Positions 1 to 7,508 of a stretch of 7,985 bases of DNA are shown here, piece after piece (position 1 is the stretch's first letter; each line of letters opens with the position of its first letter). Source of the stretch: Opitutaceae bacterium UBA4094 (GTDB taxonomy: Bacteria; Verrucomicrobiota; Verrucomicrobiia; Opitutales; Opitutaceae); assembly GCA_002382525.1 (NCBI GenBank), contig DFYA01000313.1, positions 479 to 8,463 on the forward strand. Reading direction: 5' to 3'. Position numbers and translations under genes: made by a program. The notes under the pieces were generated by a model, which was not told where the DNA came from, ran no database searches, and worked only from the letters and a program-made list of their open reading frames with translations.

Positions 1-1253
<1,253 letters not shown>

Positions 1254-1310
1254 GCGGGCGAACTAGGCGGTCCCGACGATGCGGGAGCGCGATGCGGTTG
1301 AATTGTGTAA

Positions 1311-1333
1311 ACGGACACCGTGTGGGCGTCCGT
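1311..1333 (-). terminator. Stem-loop between fabD and lepA, weak intrinsic terminator candidate
   Basis: On the minus strand the sequence ACGGACGCC-CACAC-GGTGTCCGT forms a 9-bp stem with a 5-nt loop, followed by TTTACA. One pair is G.U on the minus transcript but would be A.C on the plus transcript, so the structure fits RNA running out of fabD, about 10 nt past its stop. The T tract is only three bases including the stem end, so termination may be partial. It could instead be a processing or stability hairpin. Confidence 0.4.
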
Positions 1334-1341
1334 CGCGGCGT

Positions 1342-2247
1342 TCAAGCCCCCAAATCGGCAAACTCCGCGAGGCTCTTCACCACCCACGCCTTGTCGGTGC
1401 GCTTGGCGAGACCCGCAAGCACCCCGCCCGGCCCGAGTTCGAGGAAGTCGGTCGCTCCGGCCGCCACGGCCGAGCGCATGCAGTCTTCCCAGAGCACGGA
1501 GGAGACGACTTGTTTGACGAGCGCCTCGCGGATGGCTGCCGGTTCGCCGACGGATTGGCCCGTGGTGTTGGTAAACACAGTGAACTGCGGGGCATTGAAC
1601 TGCACGCCTTCGAGGAAGGTGGCGAACGCCGCGCGGGCCGGTTCCATGAGACGGCTGTGGTAGGCGCCGGCGACATTCAGCGGGATCACCTTCTTGATAC
1701 CGCGGTCCTTGGCGGCGGCCACGGCGGCGTCCACCTTGGCCTTGTCGCCGGAGACGATGATCTGGCCGGGCGCGTTGAAATTGGCCGCTTCGATATCAAA
1801 CGCCGCGCACAAGTCGTAGATCGTCGCGCGTTCCTCGCCGAGGATCGCGGCCATGCCGCCGACGGTCTGCTCGCAGGCGAGCTGCATGAGCCGCCCGCGC
1901 TCGGCGACGACTTTGAGGCCGGTTGCAAAGTCGAACACGCCCGCGGCGGTGAGCGCGGTGATTTCGCCGAGGCTCAGGCCAAGCGCGAACTTCACGTCGC
2001 CGAGCTTCCCCTGCTCTTTCAGGATCGCGTGCAGCGCCATGCCGTGAACGAAGAGCGCGGGTTGGCAGACCTTCGTCTGGGTGAGCTCGGAGTCCGGCCC
2101 TTCAAAACACACCTTCGCGAGATCCCAGCCGAGCACGCGATTGGCCTCGTCGTAGAGGGCGCGCGCGGTGGCGGAGTTTTCGTAGAGCGACTTGCCCATG
2201 CCGACCTTCTGGGCGCCTTGTCCGGAGAAAATAAGTGCGGTAGCCAT
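1342..2247 (-). CDS. fabD: Malonyl-CoA:ACP transacylase (FabD)
   Basis: Transfers the malonyl group from CoA to acyl carrier protein, supplying the extender unit for type II fatty acid synthesis in the cytosol. The 301-residue product is the usual length. Motifs: GQGAQ at 9-13 (oxyanion-hole region), nucleophile Ser92 in GLSLGE (90-95), the malonate-carboxylate Arg at 117 (AERGR), the catalytic His197 in GAYHS (194-198), and the C-terminal LGPGGVLAGL (271-280). Most bacterial FabD proteins have GHSxGE; Leu at the second position also occurs in plastid and some other bacterial enzymes, so it should be active. The position after VV-SSV that is often Gln before Trp (VQW) is Leu (VLW). The start at 2247 begins directly with the expected MATALIFSGQG. 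No Shine-Dalgarno sequence is visible. It lies 186 nt downstream of pilT, so it may have its own promoter. No other fab gene is in the window. Confidence 0.97.
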   Translation of the reverse strand: MATALIFSGQGAQKVGMGKSLYENSATARALYDEANRVLGWDLAKVCFEGPDSELTQTKVCQPALFVHGMALHAILKEQGKLGDVKFALGLSLGEITALTAAGVFDFATGLKVVAERGRLMQLACEQTVGGMAAILGEERATIYDLCAAFDIEAANFNAPGQIIVSGDKAKVDAAVAAAKDRGIKKVIPLNVAGAYHSRLMEPARAAFATFLEGVQFNAPQFTVFTNTTGQSVGEPAAIREALVKQVVSSVLWEDCMRSAVAAGATDFLELGPGGVLAGLAKRTDKAWVVKSLAEFADLGA

Positions 2248-2340
2248 GATTGGAAACGACGACCGCTAAGGCTCCGCCCCGCTGAAACCAAGCCCGAAAA
2301 GATGGAGTCGTAGTAGCCGGAGGTGATGTCAGCAGCCCTG

Positions 2341-2424
2341 CTTCCGACGTGTCTTGGACATCCTGCCCACGAACTCGGGCGCGTCCGGCCCCCATGGGCA
2401 GGATGCCCCCATCCCACGTTTCCA
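2341..2424. repeat. REP-like inverted pair of hairpin units between pilT and fabD
   Basis: CATCCTGCCCA (2359-2369) and TGGGCAGGATG (2395-2405) form a perfect 11-bp inverted repeat around a 25-nt loop. Each arm is part of a longer unit. Read outward, both give TGGGCAGGATG, then TCC or CCC, then a CACGT a few bases on (plus strand near 2415; minus strand near 2347). Each unit also folds alone: TGGGC-AGGAT-GTCCA on the minus strand (2369-2355) and GGGC-AGGAT-GCCC on the plus strand (2396-2408), with the same loop AGGAT. Two head-to-head copies of a small palindromic unit in an intergenic space is the architecture of REP or BIME elements. No T tract follows on either strand, so it is not a classic terminator, although it lies just past the pilT stop. 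Dispersal elsewhere in the genome cannot be seen here. Confidence 0.6.
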
Positions 2425-2433
2425 AACCTAGAA

Positions 2434-3522
2434 CTACGACTTGAAGAAGATGCCCTTGAGATTCATCTCCAAAGCCTGCGGATTCGGGGAAAAGCGCAGC
2501 GCCTCGGCCTTGCTCACTGTGCCGGCTTTCACGAGGCGATAGAGGTCGCGGTTGAACGAGAAACTGGCTGAGTCGGTGCCACCTTCGAGGAGCCCTTGGA
2601 TTTTCTCAAATTGCCCTTCGAGGATAAGGGTCTTGATCACGCTGTCGGCGGAAAGGATTTCGTTCGCCGGCACGCGCCCGCCCCCTTCCATCGTGGGGAT
2701 CAGTTTTTGGCAGATGAAGCCGCGCAACGAACCAGCGACCTGACGACGTGCCTGCACCTGCTGCTCGGGCGGGAAGAACTCGAACAAGCGCGTGAGCGAC
2801 TGCGCCACGGTGGCGGCGTGCATGGTGGAGAACACCAAGTGTCCCGTCTCGGCCGCGGAGATCGCGGTCTCGAAGGTCTCGCGATCGCGCATTTCGCCGA
2901 TGAGGATGATGTCGGGGTTTTGGCGCAGCACCGACTTGATCGCGAGTTCGAAGGTCGGCACATCGAGACCGATCTCGCGCTGCTGGAAAACCGACTTGTC
3001 GTCTTGGAACGTGAACTCGATCGGGTCTTCGAGCGTCACGATGTGTTTGTCCATGTTCTCGTTTATCCAGCCAAGCATGGCCGCCATCGTGGAGCTCTTG
3101 CCGGAGCCAGTGGCGCCGCACACGAGCACGATGCCGTCCTTCGCCTTGGCCAGGTTGAGCATGGGCTCGGGGTTCAGGCCGAGGTTCGCAAAGGTCGGCA
3201 CGCGGCTTTTGATGTGACGAAATACAATGCTGGCGGTGCCTCGTTGGTGAAACCCGTTCACGCGGAAACGTCCGATACCTTCCGCCGAATACGCGAAGTC
3301 CACTTGGCCCTCGTCCTCCCAGCGCGTTTTGAAGACGCGCGGCACATGCGTATCGACAAACTCGCGCACTTCATCCGCTGAAATCGGATCCATATCCACC
3401 GGCTTGAGGCGACCGGAAAGGCGCACGTAACCGGGTTTGTTTGATTTGATGACGATATCGCTCGCGCCGCTTTCCACAGCGAGTTTGAGCAAGTCGTTAA
3501 AGATTTCGGTGGTCTGCGACAT
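2434..3522 (-). CDS. pilT: Type IV pilus retraction ATPase, PilT/PilU family
   Basis: Hexameric secretion-type ATPase acting at the cytoplasmic base of the type IV pilus, where it depolymerises pilin to retract the fibre. The 362-residue product has an N-terminal PAS-like domain (about 1-110) and a RecA-like domain: Walker A GATGSGKS (136-143), Asp box EDPIEF (165-170), Walker B region ILIGEMRD (206-213, Glu210), and His box TGHLVFSTMHA (226-236). The tail is closer to PilU and PilT2 proteins than to classic PilT: the PilT AIRNLIRE motif is replaced by VIKTLILEG (295-303), and the end reads ALEMNLKGIFF (350-360). The symbol pilT is therefore used in the broad sense; pilU is the alternative. 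No pilB, pilC or pilin gene is nearby, so it stands apart from a pilus locus. The start at 3522 gives the usual N-terminus. No Shine-Dalgarno sequence is seen. It is divergent from dapA. Confidence 0.92.
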   Translation of the reverse strand: MSQTTEIFNDLLKLAVESGASDIVIKSNKPGYVRLSGRLKPVDMDPISADEVREFVDTHVPRVFKTRWEDEGQVDFAYSAEGIGRFRVNGFHQRGTASIVFRHIKSRVPTFANLGLNPEPMLNLAKAKDGIVLVCGATGSGKSSTMAAMLGWINENMDKHIVTLEDPIEFTFQDDKSVFQQREIGLDVPTFELAIKSVLRQNPDIILIGEMRDRETFETAISAAETGHLVFSTMHAATVAQSLTRLFEFFPPEQQVQARRQVAGSLRGFICQKLIPTMEGGGRVPANEILSADSVIKTLILEGQFEKIQGLLEGGTDSASFSFNRDLYRLVKAGTVSKAEALRFSPNPQALEMNLKGIFFKS

Positions 3523-3605
3523 GCAAGTGGGGATGAATGAAAAACGTTGCGGATTTGGTAAAGTGGGGTGCTCTGCTGTGCAAGGTAACTTCCCGTAAAC
3601 CAGCC
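3523..3605. promoter_or_regulatory. Divergent spacer between pilT and dapA
   Basis: These 83 nt separate two outward-facing genes, so promoters for both are expected here. I see no convincing consensus pair on either strand. The best minus-strand candidate is TTGCAC (3583-3578) with TACCAA (3560-3555) at 17-bp spacing, but each hexamer matches consensus at only about three of six bases. The spacer is too short to hold a lysine riboswitch in front of dapA. Confidence 0.35.
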
Positions 3606-4496
3606 ATGAAACTCCGTCCTCTTACTGGCACGATCACAGCGCTCGTGACCCCTTTCAAAAAAGATCAGTCCGTCGCTTACGACGATCTGCGCAAGCTCGT
3701 GGAGTTTCAGATAAAATCGGGCATTAACGGCCTCGTCCCCGTCGGCACCACGGGCGAGTCCCCTACTCTTTCGCACGAAGAACACCTTGATGTGGTGCGC
3801 GCCGTGGTCGAAGCCGCGCGCGGTCGCGTGCCGGTGATCGCTGGCACGGGCTCCAACTCCACCAAAGAAGCCGTCGAACTCACCGCCCTTGCCACCGAGG
3901 CCGGCTCCGACGCGGTGCTGGTCGTCGCCCCTTATTATAACAAGCCTTCGCAGGAGGGCGTGTATCGTTATTTCGCCGCCGTCGCCGAGGCCACCGACAA
4001 ACCGGTCATCCTCTACTCGATCCCCGGTCGTTGCGGCATCGAAATCAGCGTGCCGGTCATCGAGCGACTGCGAGCCAAGTATTCAAATGTTCGTTACATC
4101 AAAGAAGCGGGTGGTTCCGTCGAGCGCGTCGACCAGATCAAGAACGCTCTAGGCAAAGATATCACCGTGCTCAGCGGCGACGACAGTCTCACCCTACCCT
4201 TTATCGCCGTCGGCGCCGAGGGCGTCATCAGCGTGGCCTCAAATCTCCTCGCCAAGGAAGTCGTGCAGCTAGTGGACGCCGCGCTAGCCGGAGACCTTCC
4301 GAAAGCCACCAAGCTCCACCGCAAGCTCTACCCGATCTTCAAGACCCTCTTTATCGAGCCCAACCCCGTTCCGGTGAAGTTCGCCTTGGCCCGCGCCGGC
4401 ATCATCAAGTCGAACATCGTCCGCGAGCCGCTGAGCGAACTCACCAAGGCCAGCGAGCAGACGCTTCTCTCCGTCCTCGAGTCCCTCGGCAAATAA
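3606..4496 (+). CDS. dapA: 4-hydroxy-tetrahydrodipicolinate synthase (DapA)
   Basis: Condenses pyruvate with aspartate-semialdehyde, the committed step to diaminopimelate and lysine, through a Schiff base in the cytosol. The 296-residue product is the normal length (E. coli enzyme 292). Landmarks of the (beta/alpha)8 barrel: GTTGES (47-52, catalytic Thr48 and Thr49), PYYNKPSQEG (109-118, Tyr111 reaching the partner active site), LYSIPGR (136-142, Tyr137 and Arg142), and the Schiff-base Lys166 in YIKEAGG. All catalytic residues are present. LSGDD (189-193) and EPNPVPVK (251-258) are also typical. An upstream in-frame ATG at 3537 would add 23 residues, but ATG at 3606 matches the family N-terminus (MKLRPLTGTITALVTPF) and is preferred. 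There is no Shine-Dalgarno sequence. It is first of dapA-dapB-ruvA; only 4 nt separate it from dapB, so co-transcription is very likely. Confidence 0.97.
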   Translation: MKLRPLTGTITALVTPFKKDQSVAYDDLRKLVEFQIKSGINGLVPVGTTGESPTLSHEEHLDVVRAVVEAARGRVPVIAGTGSNSTKEAVELTALATEAGSDAVLVVAPYYNKPSQEGVYRYFAAVAEATDKPVILYSIPGRCGIEISVPVIERLRAKYSNVRYIKEAGGSVERVDQIKNALGKDITVLSGDDSLTLPFIAVGAEGVISVASNLLAKEVVQLVDAALAGDLPKATKLHRKLYPIFKTLFIEPNPVPVKFALARAGIIKSNIVREPLSELTKASEQTLLSVLESLGK

Positions 4497-4500
4497 CACC

Positions 4501-5232
4501 ATGTCGCTCAACATCGCCATCGTCGGTGCCAAGGGCCGCATGGGCCACGCCAACATCTCTGCCGCCAAGGAAGTCGGAGCTAACGTCGTCGCCGCCCTTG
4601 ATCAAGGCGACGATCTCGCGGCCGGCATAGCCGCAGCGGACGTTGTCATCGACTTCAGTTTCCACGCCGCCACCGCCGAGGTCATCCGCCTTTGCGCTAA
4701 GCACGGCAAGGCACTGGTCGTTGGCACCACGGGGCACCCCGGCGAGGAGAAAAAACATCTCCTCGCCGAAGCTGCGAAGATTCGCTGCGTGTGGTCCGGC
4801 AATTATTCAGTCGGCGTAAACCTACTCTTTGCGCTCACGCGCCGCGCCTCCGCAGTCCTCGGCTCTGATTACGACGCCGAGGTGGTTGAGATGCATCATC
4901 GCTTCAAAAAAGACGCCCCGAGCGGCACCGCCGCGCGTCTCCTCGAAATCATTCTCGAAGAGCGCAAGCTCACCGCCGAGGCGCTACGCCACGGTCGTGA
5001 AGGCATCACCGGCGAACGCACCTCCACCGAAGTCGGCATCCATGCGCTACGCGGCGGCGACGTTGTGGGCGATCATACGGTCATGTTTGCCGCGCTCGGC
5101 GAACGGGTCGAACTCACCCACAAAGCCTCTGATCGTGGTATTTTTGCGCGCGGTGCCGTCCGCGCCGCGCAGTGGGTGATTGATCGTCCGGCGGGGGTTT
5201 ATGACATGCAGGACGTGCTTGGCCTGCGTTGA
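4501..5232 (+). CDS. dapB: 4-hydroxy-tetrahydrodipicolinate reductase (DapB)
   Basis: Reduces the DapA product to tetrahydrodipicolinate with NAD(P)H, the next step to diaminopimelate and lysine. The 243-residue product is shorter than the E. coli enzyme (273); the shortening falls after the first Rossmann strand (about 33-45), as in many bacterial short forms. Motifs: dinucleotide-binding GAKGRMG (9-15), GTTG (75-78), the substrate-site EMHHRFKKDAPSGTA (130-144) with His132/His133, Lys136/Lys137 and SGT, then RGGDVVGDH (184-192). It begins 4 nt after the dapA stop and has no Shine-Dalgarno sequence, so translation may depend on ribosomes finishing dapA. Its stop is 27 nt before ruvA. Confidence 0.97.
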   Translation: MSLNIAIVGAKGRMGHANISAAKEVGANVVAALDQGDDLAAGIAAADVVIDFSFHAATAEVIRLCAKHGKALVVGTTGHPGEEKKHLLAEAAKIRCVWSGNYSVGVNLLFALTRRASAVLGSDYDAEVVEMHHRFKKDAPSGTAARLLEIILEERKLTAEALRHGREGITGERTSTEVGIHALRGGDVVGDHTVMFAALGERVELTHKASDRGIFARGAVRAAQWVIDRPAGVYDMQDVLGLR

Positions 5233-5259
5233 GCCGCAGCCGCCCTACCCGCGCCTACC

Positions 5260-5877
5260 ATGATCACTTCGATTCAAGGCCTGCTCACGGCCGCGACGCC
5301 GTTGCACGCCATCGTTGAGCTCAACGGCCTTGGTTATGAGGTGAACATCCCCGTCACCACGGCCGAAAAGCTGCCGGCGACAGGAACGACCGTGAAGCTG
5401 CACACCCACGTGATCTACCGTGAGGACGCACAGACGCTTTACGGCTTCGCGACTCCGGCGGAGCGGGATTTTTTCCGTCTCATGATCGAGCACGTCTCTG
5501 GCGTGGGCCCCAAGATGGCGCTCACGATCATGAGCAAGCTTTCGCTGACTTCGCTGCAGAGCGCCATTAGCAGCGGCGACATCGCCACCCTCGCGAAATG
5601 CCCGGGCATCGGCAAAAAAACCGCCGAGCGCCTCGTCGTTGAGTTGCGCGCCAAAGTCGGCGCGACTGGCTCGGCCGAAACCGTGTTGTCCGCAAGCGGC
5701 GCGCCCCCGGATCCCGCCGCCGCACCCGCCGATACCAAGATGCGAGACGCCGTGCTCGCCCTCACCGCTCTCGGCTACAAGACGGCGGACGCCGACGAAG
5801 CCATTCGTCGCGCGACGCTCGCGATTGGCCCTAAAGCCACGACTGAACAGCTCATCAAAAAGGCGCTCGGCTCCTAG
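5260..5877 (+). CDS. ruvA: Holliday junction branch migration protein RuvA
   Basis: Binds four-way DNA junctions as a tetramer and loads the RuvB motor for branch migration in recombination and fork repair. The 205-residue product is full length. Domain I (OB fold, about 1-63) contains the acidic-pin residues Glu55 and Asp56 in YREDAQTLYGF, at the same numbering as E. coli RuvA. Domain II carries two helix-hairpin-helix motifs, VSGVGPKMA (79-87) and CPGIGKKTA (114-122). An Ala/Pro-rich flexible linker (about 136-158) leads to the RuvB-binding domain III (159-205), with ALTALGYKTADADEAIR typical of it. ruvB and ruvC are not in the window. It follows dapB by 27 nt on the same strand, so it probably rides on the dap transcript. 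No Shine-Dalgarno sequence is visible. It converges on the anti-sigma gene with a 41-nt gap in which I see no clear terminator. Confidence 0.97.
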   Translation: MITSIQGLLTAATPLHAIVELNGLGYEVNIPVTTAEKLPATGTTVKLHTHVIYREDAQTLYGFATPAERDFFRLMIEHVSGVGPKMALTIMSKLSLTSLQSAISSGDIATLAKCPGIGKKTAERLVVELRAKVGATGSAETVLSASGAPPDPAAAPADTKMRDAVLALTALGYKTADADEAIRRATLAIGPKATTEQLIKKALGS

Positions 5878-5918
5878 AGCGAACCGCCAACATCAACGAG
5901 GAAGTTGCCGATCGTGGA

Positions 5919-6644
5919 TTATCGTTGGAACTGAAACGCCGTGAATTCGGCCTTCCCTTGTAACGCCTGACGGCTACGGAAAACCCGATTGTCCTGATGG
6001 AGCGTGGGGCGGCCTTCAAAAGCCTGTTCGTCCACCACGACCCGCGAACCCGCGAGTAACTCGACCCGTTGCATCCACTCCAGCGCCTCTCGATCCGACG
6101 AGGCGATTTCTGCTTCCCGCGAATTACGGGCGACGCCCAGCGCAGCGGCGGAAAGCACCGGTTGAAACTCGAACGGCAGCGATTCCTGCGAAGCGACGGA
6201 AATGAGTGGGAGTGCAGATTCGTTGGAGGCGCCCGTCGAGGATGCGCTGGATATACCTGCTCCGACCGCAGCCAATTGTTCGCCGCCGCTGGGACTCACC
6301 GAAACCTCGCGGGTGTTGACGACCACTACGACGGCGACGCACGCGGCCACAGCAGCAGCGGAAAACATCCCAGTGTAGGCTGGACGCCATATCGTGCGGC
6401 GGGGAGCGGAGATCTTACGCTCCGCGTCACGGAGCGAACGAGCAAAGATCGTCGATGACGGAGCGTGGGCCCGAGCGCCGTCGCCCAAAAGGCTGCAACC
6501 GCGCTGCAGCCGGCAATAATCGTTATAAATGCTGCGTCGATCCGCGTTACGCACCACTTCGGCTTCGAGTTCCGCAGCACCGGCGGGGTCGATCTGGTCG
6601 TCGATGTAGAGGTTGAGCAGTTCGATGAAACGACGGTCGTTCAT
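5919..6644 (-). CDS. Probable membrane anti-sigma factor, partner of the ECF sigma gene
   Basis: The 241-residue protein has a charged cytosolic N-terminal region (1-87), one hydrophobic span (about 91-109, FSAAAVAACVAVVVVV core) and a C-terminal part (110-241) predicted outside the membrane. That part starts with a Ser/Gly/Ala-rich stretch (115-145). This topology, together with the gene position, is that of an ECF anti-sigma factor. The N-terminus (FIELLNLYIDDQIDP, 6-20, followed by an acidic helix) resembles the sigma-binding region of such proteins. A canonical zinc motif (HxxxCxxC) is absent; only Cys44 and Cys50 occur, six residues apart. The ATG at 6644 overlaps the sigma stop as ATGA, and AAAGGA lies 6 nt upstream, so this start is preferred over longer readings. 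Coupled translation would keep the two products balanced. No catalytic domain is recognised in the outer part. The signal sensed is unknown. Confidence 0.85.
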   Translation of the reverse strand: MNDRRFIELLNLYIDDQIDPAGAAELEAEVVRNADRRSIYNDYCRLQRGCSLLGDGARAHAPSSTIFARSLRDAERKISAPRRTIWRPAYTGMFSAAAVAACVAVVVVVNTREVSVSPSGGEQLAAVGAGISSASSTGASNESALPLISVASQESLPFEFQPVLSAAALGVARNSREAEIASSDREALEWMQRVELLAGSRVVVDEQAFEGRPTLHQDNRVFRSRQALQGKAEFTAFQFQR

Positions 6645-7219
6645 TTGAAATCCTTTCCGATGGCGTCGCGAAGGCTTTCGCGGGCACGGGCGATGCGGCT
6701 CTTCACCGTGCCCACCGAGATATTCAGCACCTCGGCGATTTCTTCGTAGGCCATATTCTTCACGTTTCTCAAAATCAAAATCTCCCGGTGTTTGGCGCTG
6801 ATTTTCTCCATGCCGAGGGCGATGTGCTCGACCAGCTCTTGCGTGACGGTGATGTCGCCGGGCGTGTCCAGTTCGTCCGTGGAGAACACCTCGGATAGCG
6901 GCGTCGGATTGTCTTCGCTCACCGGTTGATCGAACGAAACCGTCTTGTCGCGCTTGCGGCGCCACCAATACCAGTAGCGGTTCCGTGCGAGGTTGGTGGC
7001 AATCTGGTAGAGCCACGTCGAGAACGCGGCTTCTCCGCGGAAATTGGCCAGTCCGCGGTGCGCGCGGATAAACGCGTCTTGGGTCACCTCTTCGGCGTCT
7101 TGCTGGTTACGCAGAAGCTGGTGAACCATGCCGTAAATGCGGTCCCAATACCGGCTAACCATTTCGTTGAAGGCGGCTTCGTCGCCGCCTTTGAAACGGT
7201 CAACGAGCAGGCGATCCAT
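6641..7219 (-). CDS. RNA polymerase ECF-type sigma factor (sigma-70 family)
   Basis: Directs RNA polymerase to a stress-type regulon; its targets cannot be named from this window. The 192-residue product is typical of ECF sigma factors. Region 2 spans about 15-90 and includes DAEEVTQDAFIRAHRGL (41-57, core binding and -10 recognition), then FSTWLYQIATNLARNRY (66-82). An acidic linker (about 100-125) follows. Region 4 (about 130-188) ends in a helix-turn-helix, YEEIAEVLNISVGTVKSRI (158-176). The start at 7219 is chosen because AGGAAG lies 5 nt upstream and it gives the standard MDRLLVDRF N-terminus. ATG at 7246 would add nine residues with no ribosome site, and ATG at 7357 would add an unlikely Pro-rich leader. 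The stop overlaps the anti-sigma start (ATGA). The long 5' spacer probably carries its promoter. Confidence 0.95.
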   Translation of the reverse strand: MDRLLVDRFKGGDEAAFNEMVSRYWDRIYGMVHQLLRNQQDAEEVTQDAFIRAHRGLANFRGEAAFSTWLYQIATNLARNRYWYWWRRKRDKTVSFDQPVSEDNPTPLSEVFSTDELDTPGDITVTQELVEHIALGMEKISAKHREILILRNVKNMAYEEIAEVLNISVGTVKSRIARARESLRDAIGKDFK

Positions 7220-7240
7220 GGCTACTTCCTGTGCTTTCGT
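7214..7240 (-). promoter_or_regulatory. Ribosome binding site that decides the sigma factor start
   Basis: On the minus strand CAGGAAGTAGCC precedes ATG at 7219, placing AGGAAG 5 nt before the start. The alternative in-frame ATG at 7246 has CTCTGAACGT in front and no purine-rich site. This supports the shorter 192-residue product. Confidence 0.55.
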
Positions 7241-7356
7241 GGACATACGTTCAGAGGAAGTGTGATGCGCGTATTTTTGGATTGTTCCCAAATTTGTCCG
7301 TGAGGTTAGAGGCGGTGGAGCCGGTTGTCGCGCAGGTGAAATCGAAAGCCAGGACA

Positions 7357-7387
7357 ATCAGACGTTGTGACCCGCTCCAAGTGTCAA
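7357..7387 (-). promoter_or_regulatory. Candidate promoter for the sigma/anti-sigma pair
   Basis: A perfect TTGACA lies at 7387-7382 on the minus strand. TCTGAT (four of six to TATAAT) follows at 7362-7357 after 19 bp, longer than the ideal 17. At the 17-bp register the hexamer is CGTCTG, which resembles the CGTC -10 core of some ECF promoters. No matching GGAAC-type -35 was found at the proper distance, so autoregulation is only a possibility. Confidence 0.3.
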
Positions 7388-7407
7388 TGGGCAAAGAATT
7401 GGCAGCG

Positions 7408-7437
7408 AAAAAAAAGCCGTCACCCGTTCAAAAGGCT
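7408..7437 (-). terminator. Candidate terminator for the MauE-like operon
   Basis: On the minus strand AGCC (7437-7434) and GGCT (7418-7415) can pair around a 15-nt loop and run straight into eight T residues (7415-7408). The stem is only four base pairs plus one possible G.U, so it is weak, but the T tract is the longest in the region. It lies about 70-100 nt past the stop of the MauE-like gene and before the candidate sigma promoter. Confidence 0.35.
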
Positions 7438-7508
7438 CAATTACCTCGTCGACATGGCACCAACGGCCACGATTGCGTCGCCCTCGTGTGATCGGGACGG
7501 ATATTCTA

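Larger units (their letters stand above)
7220..7508. other. Non-coding spacer upstream of the sigma gene
   Basis: This 289-nt stretch lies between the MauE-like stop and the preferred sigma start. Open frames crossing it on either strand look like chance products (Pro/Ser/Arg-rich, no recognised motif, no ribosome site). It holds a terminator-like structure near 7408-7437, a TTGACA on the minus strand at 7387-7382, and a short inverted repeat TTTGG-ATTGTTC-CCAAA at about 7275-7291 upstream of the sigma start. No RNA gene was recognised. Confidence 0.6.

Noticed and set aside
1279..2313. Long plus-strand open frame (344 codons) opposite fabD
   Set aside because: Antisense shadow of FabD; His/Arg/Gly-rich composition and no motif.
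2596..3381. Plus-strand open frame (261 codons) opposite pilT
   Set aside because: Antisense shadow of the ATPase gene; no domain and no ribosome site.
3555..3583. Promoter TTGCAC-17-TACCAA for pilT
   Set aside because: The spacing is ideal but each hexamer matches only about three of six consensus bases, near chance level; it is mentioned only as the best candidate in the spacer.
3537..3605. N-terminal extension of DapA by 23 residues
   Set aside because: The extension has no counterpart in DapA proteins, and the internal ATG at 3606 gives the standard N-terminus.
5878..5918. Bidirectional terminator between ruvA and the anti-sigma gene
   Set aside because: Only a four-base CAAC/GTTG pairing is visible and there is no T tract on either strand.
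6645..7016. Extension of the anti-sigma frame upstream into the sigma gene
   Set aside because: It would overlap sigma-coding sequence by over 370 nt. The ATG at 6644 has a ribosome site and the ATGA coupling.
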